The notes under the pieces were generated by a model. The model did no database searches. It was given only the letters and a program-made list of their open reading frames with translations, and had not been told where the DNA came from. This document shows, one piece after another, positions 27,073 through 38,266 of a stretch of 64,000 nt of DNA. The stretch spans positions 2,659-66,658 of the forward strand of contig NZ_PBSH01000005.1 in NCBI RefSeq assembly GCF_002726155.1, written 5' to 3'. This DNA comes from Alcanivorax sp. Its GTDB lineage: Bacteria > Pseudomonadota > Gammaproteobacteria > Pseudomonadales > Alcanivoracaceae. The stretch's first letter is position 1. Every line of letters begins with the position of its first letter. Made by a program: the position numbers and the translations under genes.

Positions 27073-28191
27073 CTATTCACTACGGGCAATAATGCCCCTC
27101 TCTTCGTCTTCGCGCTGCTTCTTGACCTTGGCGCGCACCATTCGCTCAAGCTCGTCGACCAGATCGTCAGCGGTAATGTGATGGCTTTTTTCACCGTCGC
27201 GGTAGGCCAGATTATTGGGCGTGCCGCCGGTCAGGCCCACATCCACTTCGCGGGCCTCGCCTGGGCCATTTACCAGGCAGCCAATCACGGCCAGGTCCAC
27301 AGATTCGTTGATGTCTTCCAGCCTCGCTTCCAGTTCATTCACCGTCTTGATCACATCAAAGTTCTGACGCGAGCAGCTGGGGCAGGCAATGATGTTCACG
27401 CCTTTCTTGCGTAGGTTCAGGCTTTTCAGAATATCAAAACCGACTCGAACTTCTTCCACCGGATCTGCGGCCAGAGATACACGAATGGTGTCGCCAATAC
27501 CTTCCATCAACAGCGAGCCCAATGCCACCGCGGATTTGACCGTGCCGGAACGGAACGTGCCTGCTTCGGTAACCCCCAGATGCAGCGGCTGTTCCAGTTG
27601 AGAAGACAGCTTGCGATAGGCCTGTAGCGTCATGAACACATTGGAGGCCTTGACGCTGACCTTGAAATTCTGGAAATCGTAACGGTCGAGAATGTCTGCA
27701 TGGCGCAAGGCCGATTCCACCAGCGCATCAGAGGTGGGCTCGCCATATTTGCGTTGTAGCTCTTTTTCCAGCGAACCGGCGTTAACACCGATACGAATGG
27801 GCAACCCCTTGTCCTTGGCACACTGAATCACCGCCTTGATACGGTCTTCACGGCCAATATTGCCGGGGTTGATACGCAGACAATCGACGCCCTGCTCGGC
27901 CACCGCCAAGGCAATCTTGTAGTCGTAATGGATGTCCGCCACCAGCGGCACGTCCACCTGCTTGCGGATCTTGCCAAAGGCTTCGGCGGCATCCATGGAC
28001 GGCACCGACACCCGCACGATATCCACACCGGCATCCTGTAAACGGCGGATCTGGCCAACGGTGGCGTCTACATCACAGGTTTCGGTATTGGTCATGCTTT
28101 GTACGGGGATCGGGGCATCGCCACCGACAGGGACATTGCCCACCATGACTTGGCGGGTTTTACGACGTTGGATTTTAACTTCCGGTTCCAT
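27073..28191 (-). CDS. ispG: 4-hydroxy-3-methylbut-2-enyl diphosphate synthase (IspG)
   Basis: Fe-S enzyme of the non-mevalonate isoprenoid pathway, 372 residues. The N-terminal TIM barrel starts [20 protein letters not shown]; the C-terminal cluster-binding part shows [11 protein letters not shown] and [12 protein letters not shown], which supply the cysteine ligands. Its cluster should come from the suf system 4 kb away. Normal length. Confidence 0.98.
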   Translation of the reverse strand: MEPEVKIQRRKTRQVMVGNVPVGGDAPIPVQSMTNTETCDVDATVGQIRRLQDAGVDIVRVSVPSMDAAEAFGKIRKQVDVPLVADIHYDYKIALAVAEQGVDCLRINPGNIGREDRIKAVIQCAKDKGLPIRIGVNAGSLEKELQRKYGEPTSDALVESALRHADILDRYDFQNFKVSVKASNVFMTLQAYRKLSSQLEQPLHLGVTEAGTFRSGTVKSAVALGSLLMEGIGDTIRVSLAADPVEEVRVGFDILKSLNLRKKGVNIIACPSCSRQNFDVIKTVNELEARLEDINESVDLAVIGCLVNGPGEAREVDVGLTGGTPNNLAYRDGEKSHHITADDLVDELERMVRAKVKKQREDEERGIIARSE

Positions 28192-28212
28192 GGTGTTTTC
28201 TACCCTCGCGAA

Positions 28213-29118
28213 TCAGGGAGCGGAGATTCGCACAACTTTACCGGGGGAATCCGTCGGTAAGGTGACAGCAGTGCCGTTAACCAGCAACTCGTCTACCGCA
28301 CCGGCGTTACCGAGAGTCAGGCTGAACGGCGCTTCGCCATCCAGCATCAGGGATGCGCCACCGGATTGCTCGCCCTGGCGCAGGGTGCGCCCGGTGGCAT
28401 CCGTAACCTTGATCCAGCAATTGCTGGTAAAACTGAGCAGCAGGCGGTCCAGACCGTTGGCTGCAAGCATGGACGAACCGTCATCAGCCTGCTCGGCCTG
28501 GCTGCCCTCAGCCTGGGTATCGCTGGCGGCGCTGGCATCAGCCTCATCGTCCTGCATACCGTCGCCAGTGATCCCTTCGCCGTCAAGCTCCGCGCCACCC
28601 GGGGCGCTCTCGGAGCCCATGCCATCGAACCCGCCAACAGTGTCTTCAGCAGGCTGGCCACCGGCACTGTCATTCATGTTCTCCGGCTCAGCGCCTTGCT
28701 CTGTCGCCGGTGTTTTTTCCGGCAGCGCAGGCAATTCGCCACTGGTAGGCCAGAACGCCCACAGCAGCGCAACCAGTGCCGCCAGCGCCAGTGCGATCAG
28801 CACCGGTTTGCGCCAGACCGAAGGTGGCGGCGCAATGGACGGCAACTGCAGCGGCTTATCCAGCACATCGTCGTTGACCATCTGCTGAAACGTATTGGCA
28901 ATTTCATCCGCCGGCAGCCCGAGAAGACGCGCGTAGTTACGCAGGTAACCTTTCACGAAGGTCGCCTCCGGCAAGCGCTCATAATCGTCCGCATCCAGGC
29001 TTTGCACATAGGTCAGCGACAAGTGCAAACGCTGGGCCGCCTGTGCCTGGGTCATGCCTTGGGCTTCACGGGCTTTGCGACAACGTTCGCCGGGTAAGAC
29101 CACCATGTCATCGCTCAT
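28213..29118 (-). CDS. rodZ: Cytoskeletal/cell-shape protein RodZ
   Basis: A 301-residue bitopic protein. It has an N-terminal helix-turn-helix (GERCRKAREAQGMTQAQAAQ to LSLTYVQSLDADDYERLPE), one membrane helix (about 110-130, VLIALALAALVALLWAFWP), an acidic linker and a C-terminal periplasmic beta domain (SFTSNCWIKVTDATGRTL). RodZ anchors MreB filaments. The gene overlaps pilF by four bases and precedes ispG, as in Pseudomonas. Confidence 0.94.
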   Translation of the reverse strand: MSDDMVVLPGERCRKAREAQGMTQAQAAQRLHLSLTYVQSLDADDYERLPEATFVKGYLRNYARLLGLPADEIANTFQQMVNDDVLDKPLQLPSIAPPPSVWRKPVLIALALAALVALLWAFWPTSGELPALPEKTPATEQGAEPENMNDSAGGQPAEDTVGGFDGMGSESAPGGAELDGEGITGDGMQDDEADASAASDTQAEGSQAEQADDGSSMLAANGLDRLLLSFTSNCWIKVTDATGRTLRQGEQSGGASLMLDGEAPFSLTLGNAGAVDELLVNGTAVTLPTDSPGKVVRISAP

Positions 29119-29900
29119 TGCTGCGCTCCTTTTTCTTGCTCAGCTTTCCATTCCTGCCACTGACGGTACTCGCCAGAACGGCGGTACAAATTATCCAGCG
29201 CCAGCTCATAGCTGGATTGCTGGTTGCGGTAGCCCAATGAATTGGACAGTTGAATTCCCAGCCACAGGGCCCGGGCACTCTGACGACCGGTACGCTGCAC
29301 ATATTGCTGGTAATAATCCCAGGCAAGACGGCCACGGTCTTCATCAAAATACAGTTGCGCCAGTTCCAGGCTAGGCTGAACTGAACGCGGGTTCAGACGC
29401 AGCGCTTTCACATAAGCACTACGTGCATCCTCATCGTTACCCAGCTTCTGATAACAACGCCCCATGTTTTCCCAGGCGCTGCCGCGACCTTCATAGGACG
29501 GGTCATTGGCGGCTCTTTTGAAATGCTTGAGTGCTTCCTGATACTCGCCACGGGCGTAAAGCAAGGTACCGTAGTTGTTCAATGCCGGGGAGTAATGGCG
29601 ATCCGCATCCAGCGCCTTGCGGTAGTGATATTCTTCCTTGGTGGGGTCCTGCTCATACTTGTAAAGCAGCGCCATGGCATTGTGTGCAACGGCACTGTCA
29701 TCATCCAGGCTCAGCGCGCGGGAAAAATGGCGACGCGCTTCCGACGGACTGCCTTGCTGCAGGTACTGCAAACCGGCAGCCACGCGGCTGTTCACCGCTT
29801 CATCTACTTTTACCTTGGGCCCATCGTCCACCGTCACACACCCGGCGGCAAAAAATCCTGCAAGAAGCAGGATAGAAATAACCTGAAAAAAACGTCTCAT
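29115..29900 (-). CDS. pilF: Type IV pilus biogenesis/stability lipoprotein PilF (PilW)
   Basis: A 261-residue lipoprotein (LLLAGFFAAGC, Cys21) made of TPR repeats (VAAGLQYLQQGSPSEARRHF, ALNNYGTLLYARGEYQEALK). It is the pilotin for the PilQ secretin. It starts where rlmN ends and overlaps rodZ. Context and length are typical. Confidence 0.93.
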   Translation of the reverse strand: MRRFFQVISILLLAGFFAAGCVTVDDGPKVKVDEAVNSRVAAGLQYLQQGSPSEARRHFSRALSLDDDSAVAHNAMALLYKYEQDPTKEEYHYRKALDADRHYSPALNNYGTLLYARGEYQEALKHFKRAANDPSYEGRGSAWENMGRCYQKLGNDEDARSAYVKALRLNPRSVQPSLELAQLYFDEDRGRLAWDYYQQYVQRTGRQSARALWLGIQLSNSLGYRNQQSSYELALDNLYRRSGEYRQWQEWKAEQEKGAQQ

Positions 29901-31042
29901 TAGGTCTGCGCTGTGTTGTTATCGGTTTGTTCGGCGCGGTGAAAAATGGATTCCTTCCAGCGCTCGCTGCGCCGGGTGCGATCCTTCACCTGCCCCACTA
30001 GCTGACCACAAGCGGCATCAATATCATCGCCGCGCGTTGTCCTGACCGTGGTCATCACTCCATTGTCATTCAGGTACTTGTGGAACTCCAAAATATCGTT
30101 CTTGCGTGACCGCTCATAACCGGCGTGCGGAAACGGGTTAAACGGTATCAGGTTCACCTTCACAGGAATGCCGTTAAGCAGTTTAACCAGTTGGCGGGCA
30201 TGTTCTGGTTTGTCGTTCACATCCCGCAACATCACATATTCCATGGTGATGGTGTTATGGCGGTGGGTAATATTCTTGCTGTAACTCTTGCACGCCGCCA
30301 TCAGGTCTTTGAGCGGATACTTGCGATTGAGCGGCACCAGTTGATTGCGCAGTTCATCGTTGGGTGCGTGCAAGCTCACCGCCAGCGACACATCCAGATC
30401 CTCGCTGAGCTGATTCATTTTCGGAATCACCCCGGACGTGGACACGGTGATGCGCTTTTTACCAATGCCGTAACCCAGATCATCTTTCATGATCCGCATG
30501 GCCGTAAGCACCTTGTCGTAATTGAGCAGGGGCTCGCCCATGCCCATCATCACCACATTGGTAATCGGGTGCTGACCCAGGTTACGGCGCGGGCCGAAAG
30601 CGCGGCTGGCCTGCCACACCTGACCAATAATCTCGGCGCTGCTCATGTCGCGCTGAAAACCCTGCTTGCCGGTGGAACAGAAGCTGCAATCCACTGCACA
30701 GCCCACCTGGGACGACACACACAGGGTGCCGCGACGACCATCGGGAATAAATACGGTTTCCACGGCACCGCCGTTATCCATTTCAAACACCCATTTACGG
30801 GTGCCATCGCGGCTAATGCTCTCGTGGGTCACCTTCGGGCCGCGGATTTCCGCCACCTCGGATAATTTCTGGCGCAATGCCTTACCCACATCGGTCATTT
30901 GCTCGAAAGAATCCGCCTGGTGGTGGTGGATCCATTTGAGCACCTGCTGGGCACGGAATTTTTTCTCCCCCATGGTCAGGAAGAACTCTTCCATTTGCGG
31001 GCGAGAAAGGCCGAGCAGATTTACCTTCTGTTGGGCAGTCAT
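29900..31042 (-). CDS. rlmN: Dual-specificity RNA methyltransferase RlmN
   Basis: Radical-SAM enzyme that methylates C2 of A2503 in 23S rRNA and A37 of some tRNAs. The 380-residue product carries the CxxxCxxC cluster motif in [18 protein letters not shown] and the catalytic C-terminal Cys region ([14 protein letters not shown]). The ATG at 31042 has GGAG seven bases upstream and is preferred over a TTG at 31054. Confidence 0.97.
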   Translation of the reverse strand: MTAQQKVNLLGLSRPQMEEFFLTMGEKKFRAQQVLKWIHHHQADSFEQMTDVGKALRQKLSEVAEIRGPKVTHESISRDGTRKWVFEMDNGGAVETVFIPDGRRGTLCVSSQVGCAVDCSFCSTGKQGFQRDMSSAEIIGQVWQASRAFGPRRNLGQHPITNVVMMGMGEPLLNYDKVLTAMRIMKDDLGYGIGKKRITVSTSGVIPKMNQLSEDLDVSLAVSLHAPNDELRNQLVPLNRKYPLKDLMAACKSYSKNITHRHNTITMEYVMLRDVNDKPEHARQLVKLLNGIPVKVNLIPFNPFPHAGYERSRKNDILEFHKYLNDNGVMTTVRTTRGDDIDAACGQLVGQVKDRTRRSERWKESIFHRAEQTDNNTAQT

Positions 31043-31079
31043 AGCATTCTCCAATAGGAAACCGGGTTTCCTTTAAACG

Positions 31080-31106
31080 CCAGCCACGGCCCGGGGCCGT
31101 GGCTGG
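31080..31106 (-). terminator. GC-rich hairpin after ndk, possible terminator
   Basis: Inverted repeat CCAGCCACGGCC/GGCCGTGGCTGG with a very short loop lies between ndk and rlmN. The T-tract is poor (CGTTTAAAGG), so it may be an mRNA-processing or attenuating stem. Confidence 0.5.
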
Positions 31107-31125
31107 TATTGCACGCAAGCTGAAA

Positions 31126-31557
31126 TTAGCTGGCGCGCGGGCACAGTTCTTCGTCAGAGAAGAAGTAGGCCAGTTCGCGTGCGGCAGATTCAGTGGAGTC
31201 AGAACCATGGACCGCGTTTGCGTCGATTGTTTCCGCAAAATCTGCACGAATAGTGCCGGCTTCCGCTTCTTTCGGGTTGGTAGCCCCCATCAGGTCACGG
31301 TTTTTGGCAACCGCATCTTCACCTTCCAGCACCTGTACAACGACAGGACCGCTGGTCATGAAACCGACCAGATCCTTGAAGAAAGGACGCTCTTTGTGCT
31401 CAGCGTAGAAGCCGCCCGCCTTTTCGTCGCTCAGGTGTACCATTTTCATGGCAACCACGCTCAGGCCAGCCTTCTCGAAACGGGTAACGATTTCGCCGAT
31501 CACGTTCTTGGCCACGGCATCAGGCTTGATGATAGAGAGTGTGCGCTCAACAGCCAT
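31126..31557 (-). CDS. ndk: Nucleoside diphosphate kinase
   Basis: Balances nucleoside triphosphate pools. The 143-residue protein has [19 protein letters not shown] at the N-terminus and the active-site His in [12 protein letters not shown]. Complete and in its conserved place upstream of rlmN. Confidence 0.98.
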   Translation of the reverse strand: MAVERTLSIIKPDAVAKNVIGEIVTRFEKAGLSVVAMKMVHLSDEKAGGFYAEHKERPFFKDLVGFMTSGPVVVQVLEGEDAVAKNRDLMGATNPKEAEAGTIRADFAETIDANAVHGSDSTESAARELAYFFSDEELCPRAS

Positions 31558-31784
31558 CAGTCAGTTCACTCCAGATTTGCGTTAAATGGTCCTCGGGAAC
31601 AGCAAAGGCTGTCCGGGGCAATGACAGGGGTGATCGCTGGCCGGTCAAAGCCGCCAGTTTCACCACCCCTTGGAACCGGCGGATTATACGCAAGCGGGGC
31701 GAATTATGATACCGTTGCCGCCCCGTCGGAGACGCCCAGGTCCTGCTGTTGCCGGGGGCGTCCATTTTCTTCCTCGCCCCCTAT

Positions 31785-31835
31785 TCGACAGCGCCCTGTA
31801 ATGGCGTATAATACCCGACTAAATTACTCTGGTAT
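31785..31835 (+). promoter_or_regulatory. suf operon promoter with IscR type 1 site
   Basis: A -35 TCGACA (31785-31790) and a perfect -10 TATAAT (31807-31812) are 16 bp apart. Bases 31811-31835 fit the 25-bp type 1 IscR motif at about 23 positions: ATACCCGACT at the left, TGGTAT at the right and an AT centre. The site overlaps the -10 and the start point, so cluster-loaded IscR should repress. The rest of 31558-31784 shows no gene. Confidence 0.8.
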
Positions 31836-31868
31836 TTCCAACACCACCTGAACCGCAGGCCCTGATCT

Positions 31869-33308
<1,440 letters not shown>

Positions 33309-33382
33309 CCCCCGCTCCATCGAAAAACACCCTGAATTAACTCGGGCTGGATTCCCGGCCCAACCGAAAGGCGCATCGACAT

Positions 33383-34138
33383 ATGCTGGAAATTCGTGAT
33401 CTTCACGCCACCGTGGCGGACAAGCCGATCCTCAAAGGCCTGAACCTGACCGTTAACCCGGGCGAGGTACACGCCATCATGGGCCCCAATGGCTCCGGCA
33501 AATCCACCTTGGCCAACGTGCTGGCGGGTCGTGACAATTACGCAATCACTGGCGGCGAAGCCCTTTTCGAAGGCAGCAGCCTGGCGGACCTGGAACCGGA
33601 AGAACGCGCCCAGGCCGGCCTGTTCCTGGCCTTCCAGTACCCGGTGGAAATCCCCGGCGTGTCCAACATGGAGTTTCTCAAAGCGGCACTGGAATCCGTG
33701 CGCGGCGCCCAGGGCAAGGAAGAGTGGGACTCGGTCACCCTGCTCCGTCAGGCTCGCGCGGCCTGCAAGCAGGTCAACCTGGATGCCAGCTTCCTCAAGC
33801 GCGGCGTCAACGAAGGCTTCTCTGGCGGCGAGAAAAAACGCAATGAAATCATGCAGATGCTGCTAATGGAGCCGAAGTTGGCGCTGCTCGATGAAACCGA
33901 TTCCGGCCTCGACATCGACGCCCTGCAAACCGTGGCCAAAGGCGTCAACTCCCTGCGCAGCCCGGAACGCGGCATTGTACTGGTGACCCACTATCAGCGC
34001 CTGCTGGACTACATCGTGCCGGACTTCGTGCACGTGCTGTCCAACGGCCAGATCATCAAATCCGGCGGCAAGGAACTGGCCCACGAGCTGGAAGAGAAAG
34101 GCTACGGCTGGTTGACCGGAGAAGAGGAGTCCGCATGA
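33383..34138 (+). CDS. sufC: Fe-S cluster assembly ATPase SufC
   Basis: ABC-type ATPase (251 residues) that drives the SufBCD scaffold. Walker A is GPNGSGKSTL, the signature is FSGGEKKRNE and Walker B is LALLDETDSGLD, the special Suf-type signature. Its stop overlaps the sufD start (ATGA). Confidence 0.98.
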   Translation: MLEIRDLHATVADKPILKGLNLTVNPGEVHAIMGPNGSGKSTLANVLAGRDNYAITGGEALFEGSSLADLEPEERAQAGLFLAFQYPVEIPGVSNMEFLKAALESVRGAQGKEEWDSVTLLRQARAACKQVNLDASFLKRGVNEGFSGGEKKRNEIMQMLLMEPKLALLDETDSGLDIDALQTVAKGVNSLRSPERGIVLVTHYQRLLDYIVPDFVHVLSNGQIIKSGGKELAHELEEKGYGWLTGEEESA

Positions 34139-35364
34139 GTCTCTCCGCTTCTGCGCTCGCGCAGGAACTGAAAACCCAGGCGCTGGCCAACGCACAGACT
34201 AACGGCAGTGCGGGCGATGCCCTGGCCGCCCTGGAAGCCGCCAATTTTCCGGAGCGCAAAACCGAGCAGTGGAAGTACACCTCGCTGCAAGCGCTGGCCG
34301 ATGGCCATCTCAATGCCACCGCCGACGGCGAACTGACTCAGTCACTGCCCGCGCTGTCTGACTATGTGGTAACCATCAACAACGGCCAATTGGTCAGCCA
34401 TAACCTGCCCGACGGCGTCAGCCTGTCCCACGATGGCCCGGCCATCAACGGTCTGCAGACCCCGTTTGCGTTCTACAACAGCGCCGTTGCCAGCCAGCCC
34501 GTGGTGCTGACCGTGGCTGCCAACACCCGCATCGAGCAGCCCATCCATGTGCAGATCCAGTCTGCCAGCGATGCCCCGGCGCACTGCAATCCGCGCCTGG
34601 TGGTGGTATTGAATCAGGGTGCCGAAGCCGCCGTGATTGAGCATTACCACGCGGAAGGCCAGGCCCTGACCAACGCGGTCACCGCGCTGATCACCGCCGA
34701 CAATGCCCAGCTGACCCACTACCGCCTGCAGGGCGAACAAGCCAGCAGCCTGCATATCGGCACCCTGATCATCGACCAGCAAGGCGTCAGCAAAGTCGAC
34801 AGCTACCAGCTGATGACCGGCAACCGCCTGCGCCGCAACGACGTACGTGCCCTGGTCAGCAAAAGCGGCGCAGAACTGAACATGAAAGGCATCTTCGTGG
34901 TGCGCGACAAGAGCCACGTGGACAACCAGTTGTGCGTGGAGCACTCGGTTCCCAATTGTGAATCGGACCAGAACTTCAAAGGCCTGGCCGGCGAAAGTGG
35001 CAAAGCGGTGTTCAATGGCCGCATCCACATTCACCCCGGTGCCAGCGGCACTAATGCCGAGCTGTCCAACAAAAACCTGCTGCTCAATCCCGGCGCTGAA
35101 ATCAACACCAAGCCGGAGCTGGAAATCTACAACGACGATGTGAAATGTGCCCACGGCACCACCGTCGGCCAGCTCGATGCCATGCAGCAGTTCTACCTGC
35201 AATCGCGCGGCATTCCCGCAGCCGAAGCCAAGCGCATGCTCAGCCTGGGGTTTGTGAACGAACTGCTGATGACCCTGCCCCACGAAAAAGTCGCCGAGTG
35301 GGCCACCCCCTGGCTGGAAGCCGAGCTGGCGCATACCACGCCAGCGGGAGACCGTGCCGCGTGA
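34135..35364 (+). CDS. sufD: Fe-S cluster assembly protein SufD
   Basis: A 409-residue SufB paralogue and scaffold subunit. It has the N-terminal helical part (FPERKTEQWKYTSLQALADG) and the beta-helix core with ELEIYNDDVKCAHGTTVGQLD. Overlaps sufC at its start and sufS at its end (TGATG). Confidence 0.97.
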   Translation: MSLSASALAQELKTQALANAQTNGSAGDALAALEAANFPERKTEQWKYTSLQALADGHLNATADGELTQSLPALSDYVVTINNGQLVSHNLPDGVSLSHDGPAINGLQTPFAFYNSAVASQPVVLTVAANTRIEQPIHVQIQSASDAPAHCNPRLVVVLNQGAEAAVIEHYHAEGQALTNAVTALITADNAQLTHYRLQGEQASSLHIGTLIIDQQGVSKVDSYQLMTGNRLRRNDVRALVSKSGAELNMKGIFVVRDKSHVDNQLCVEHSVPNCESDQNFKGLAGESGKAVFNGRIHIHPGASGTNAELSNKNLLLNPGAEINTKPELEIYNDDVKCAHGTTVGQLDAMQQFYLQSRGIPAAEAKRMLSLGFVNELLMTLPHEKVAEWATPWLEAELAHTTPAGDRAA

Positions 35365-36572
35365 TGGACATTCAGGCCCTGCGCGCACAATTTCCGATTC
35401 TGGATCAACAGGTCAACGGCAAGCCGCTGGTCTACCTGGATAACGGCGCCACTACTCAGAAGCCAGTGGCGGTGCTCGAAGCACTGGATAACTACTACCG
35501 CACGCTGAATTCCAACGTGCACCGCGGCGCTCACTTCTTGAGTGATGAAGCCACCGGCCAGTTTGAAGGCGCCCGAGAAACCGTGGCGACCTTCCTCAAC
35601 GCCAGTCGCGAAGAAATTTTGTGGACCAAGGGCACCACCGAGTCCATCAACATGGTGGCCCAGTGCATCGCCCGCGAACGCCTGCAACCCGGTGACGAAG
35701 TACTGATTGGCACCAGCGAACACCACGCCAACATCGTCCCCTGGCAGCAGGCCTGCGCCGCCACCGGCGCCACACTGAAAGTGATCCCGCTGCGTGACGA
35801 CTGCAGCCTGGATCAGGACGCCTTCGTCCAGCTACTCAGTGAGAAAACCAAAATCTTCGCCATTGGCCATGCCAGCAATGCGCTGGGCACGCTGAACCCG
35901 GTGAAAGAGATGGTTGCCCGGGCGAAAGCCGCCGGCGCCATCACCTTGATCGACGGCGCCCAGGCCGTGGCCCACTTCCCGGTGGACGTGCAGGATCTCG
36001 ACGTGGATTTCTACGCTTTCTCCGGCCACAAGCTGTTTGGCCCCACTGGCATCGGCGTACTCTATGGTCGCCGCGCCTTGCTGGAAGCCATGCCGCCCTA
36101 TCAGACCGGCGGCGAAATGATTGAAACGGTGACCTTCGAAAAGAGCAGCTGGAACCAGCTGCCTTACAAATTCGAAGCGGGCACACCGAACATTGCCGGC
36201 GCCATCGGCCTGGCCGCCGCCATTGAGTGGCTAAACCAGCACGATCGCCCCGTCCTGGCGGCCCATGAAGACACCTTGCTGGCCCACGCCACCGAGCGCG
36301 CACAGGCCTGCGAAGGCTTGAAAATCATCGGCACCGCCACCAGTAAAGTCAGTGTACTGTCCTTTCTGCTGGACGGCGGCCACCCGGCGGATGTGGGCAT
36401 GTTGCTGGACAAACAAGGCATCGCCGTGCGCACCGGCCACCACTGCACCATGCCGCTGATGGACACCCTGGGCATTCCCGGTACTGTCAGGGCCTCATTC
36501 TCGATTTATAATACGCTGGAAGAGGTGGATCGCCTGTTCGAAGGTCTGGAGAAGGTCAAAACCTTTCTCTGA
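35364..36572 (+). CDS. sufS: Cysteine desulfurase SufS
   Basis: PLP-dependent group II cysteine desulfurase, 402 residues, that passes sulfur to SufE. It has VYLDNGATTQKP at the start, the PLP lysine in FSGHKLFGPTG and the active Cys in RTGHHCTMPLMD. I use the ATG at 35364, which overlaps the sufD stop; an upstream frame from 35145 would cover the end of sufD. Confidence 0.97.
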   Translation: MDIQALRAQFPILDQQVNGKPLVYLDNGATTQKPVAVLEALDNYYRTLNSNVHRGAHFLSDEATGQFEGARETVATFLNASREEILWTKGTTESINMVAQCIARERLQPGDEVLIGTSEHHANIVPWQQACAATGATLKVIPLRDDCSLDQDAFVQLLSEKTKIFAIGHASNALGTLNPVKEMVARAKAAGAITLIDGAQAVAHFPVDVQDLDVDFYAFSGHKLFGPTGIGVLYGRRALLEAMPPYQTGGEMIETVTFEKSSWNQLPYKFEAGTPNIAGAIGLAAAIEWLNQHDRPVLAAHEDTLLAHATERAQACEGLKIIGTATSKVSVLSFLLDGGHPADVGMLLDKQGIAVRTGHHCTMPLMDTLGIPGTVRASFSIYNTLEEVDRLFEGLEKVKTFL

Positions 36573-36592
36573 TCCCGGCACACACCTCACCG

Positions 36593-36671
36593 TAGGAGCG
36601 TCGTTTGAGACGCGAACGCTGCTCGCGACAGGCCGTGCCAGGTACGGTTCGCGTCTCGAGCGACGCTCCTA
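36593..36671. repeat. REP-like palindromic repeat, copy 1
   Basis: Starts TAGGAGCGTCG and ends CGACGCTCCTA, with GCGAAC/GTTCGC inner arms. It is related to 38183-38259. It forms an imperfect hairpin of about 79 bases between sufS and sufA, where it may stabilise or partly terminate the suf mRNA. Confidence 0.75.
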
Positions 36672-36710
36672 AAGCAATATCAGCCATGCTTCATGCAAGG
36701 TAGGTAACAC

Positions 36711-37070
36711 ATGACCGTTCAGACATTCCAACCCGGCCAGGTCACCCTTAACCTGACCGAGGCTGCCAACCAACAGGCCCTGCGTGAAATCCAGCGGGCC
36801 AATGCCGCCGGCATCCGTCTGGATCTGGACGAATCCGGCTGCTCCGGGTTCATGTACACGCTGGACTTCGTGGAAAAAGCCAAAGACGGCGACAAGCTGT
36901 TCGAGATCGACGGCGTGAACCTCTACGTGCCGGAAAAATGGCTGCCCATGCTCAACGGCCTGGTGATCGACTACGTCACCGAAGGCGTCAACAGTCTGTT
37001 CAAATTCCGCAACCCCAACGCCACCGGCGAATGTGGCTGCGGTGAAAGCTTTACGGTAGACGACGTCTAA
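36711..37070 (+). CDS. sufA: A-type Fe-S carrier protein SufA
   Basis: A 119-residue HesB/IscA-family carrier with the three conserved cysteines: one in DESGCSGFMYTLD and two in GECGCGESF. It carries clusters from SufBCD to target proteins. Part of the suf operon, downstream of a REP-like repeat. Confidence 0.93.
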   Translation: MTVQTFQPGQVTLNLTEAANQQALREIQRANAAGIRLDLDESGCSGFMYTLDFVEKAKDGDKLFEIDGVNLYVPEKWLPMLNGLVIDYVTEGVNSLFKFRNPNATGECGCGESFTVDDV

Positions 37071-37089
37071 CCACCAGCCCGGGAAAACA

Positions 37090-37632
37090 ATGGCAGACCA
37101 ACGCACGGTAGTGGTTCAGCGCGACGTTCCGGCCCGCAAGGTGCCGGACGGCACCCGCATCACCATTCCCAAGAACAGCTTCGTCAACCTGCGCCAGGCG
37201 CTTGGCGGCACATACACCGTCACCATCAACGGCAACATGGCGCGCATCGACGGCACTGACGCCGATGCCATCGGCCAGGAGCCTCTGGAGCTGGATTTTG
37301 CGCCAGCCAATGACGACGGCAGCGTGCGCGATGAAGACCTGAACACTGCCCTGGAAACCATCTTCGATCCGGAAATTCCGGTAAGCATCATGGCCCTGGG
37401 ACTCGTCTACGGCTGCGATGTAATCCAGCGAGACGGGCAGAATGTGGTGCAGGTGCGCATGACCCTCACCGCGCCCAACTGCGGCATGGGCCCGGTACTG
37501 GTGGGCGACGTGGAAGACCGGCTCGGCAAAGTGCCCAACGTGGACAAGGTGGAAGTGGCCCTGGTGTTCGACCCACCCTGGAGCCGCGAAATGATCAGCG
37601 AAGAAGCCCAGCTTGAGCTGGGGATGTTCTGA
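37090..37632 (+). CDS. sufT: Fe-S assembly protein SufT (DUF59/MIP18)
   Basis: A 180-residue protein: an N-terminal 80-residue domain (VQRDVPARKVPDGTRITIPK) followed by a MIP18/DUF59 domain (ALETIFDPEIPVSIMALGLV, LTAPNCGMGPVL and VFDPPWSREMIS). SufT supports Fe-S protein maturation. It lies between sufA and sufE. Confidence 0.92.
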   Translation: MADQRTVVVQRDVPARKVPDGTRITIPKNSFVNLRQALGGTYTVTINGNMARIDGTDADAIGQEPLELDFAPANDDGSVRDEDLNTALETIFDPEIPVSIMALGLVYGCDVIQRDGQNVVQVRMTLTAPNCGMGPVLVGDVEDRLGKVPNVDKVEVALVFDPPWSREMISEEAQLELGMF

Positions 37633-37714
37633 TAAGAGACGCTGCACGCTTCACGCAATATGCAACACGCAAGACCCGGCAACCCTGCAGGCAGAAATAA
37701 CGGAGCTCAACGAC

Positions 37715-38164
37715 GTGCAATTTGATATTCGCAGCATCAAGCTTGGCAAGGACGTGACCGCCGAGGACATTGCCGAGGATCTGGAGTTTCTGGATGACTG
37801 GGAAGAGCGTTATCGCTATATCATCGACCTGGGCAAACAGCTGCCCGAGCTGCCGGACGATTTGAAAACAGAAGACCGGTTTGTACGCGGCTGCCAGAGT
37901 CAGGTGTGGCTGGAAACCGAATATGACCGCGATGCGGACACCCTGTTCCTGGCAGTGGATTCCGACGCGCTGATCGTGAAGGGGCTGGCAGCCATCGTGC
38001 TGTCGGCGCTCAATCAGCAATCCCCCCAGGGCGTTCATGACTACGACATGGACGGCTTCTTCGACCGTATTGACCTGCTCGGCCACCTGAGCCCCACCCG
38101 TGGCAACGGCCTGCGCGCCATGGTCGCAAAAATCAAACAACAGGCCGCTCAACTGGCCGCCTGA
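37715..38164 (+). CDS. sufE: Sulfur acceptor protein SufE
   Basis: Takes persulfide sulfur from SufS and passes it to SufB. The active Cys is in DRFVRGCQSQVWL. I start at the GTG at 37715 (VQFDIRSIKLGKDV), which has GGAG nine bases upstream and gives the normal 149 residues; an ATG frame from 37613 overlaps sufT and has no family match at its N-terminus. Confidence 0.93.
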   Translation: MQFDIRSIKLGKDVTAEDIAEDLEFLDDWEERYRYIIDLGKQLPELPDDLKTEDRFVRGCQSQVWLETEYDRDADTLFLAVDSDALIVKGLAAIVLSALNQQSPQGVHDYDMDGFFDRIDLLGHLSPTRGNGLRAMVAKIKQQAAQLAA

Positions 38165-38182
38165 ACTGCAGCCCCTTCTCCG

Positions 38183-38259
38183 TAGGAGCGGCGCTCGAGC
38201 CGCGAATCTGCTTGCAACAGCCTTTGCGGGTGCGGTTCGCGCCTCGAGAGGCGCTCCTA
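38183..38259. repeat. REP-like palindromic repeat, copy 2
   Basis: Starts TAGGAGCGGCGCTCGAG and ends CTCGAGAGGCGCTCCTA, with CGCGAA/TTCGCG arms. It lies between the convergent sufE and H-NOX genes, where it can act as a bidirectional terminator. Confidence 0.75.
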
Positions 38260-38266
38260 CAAAAAC

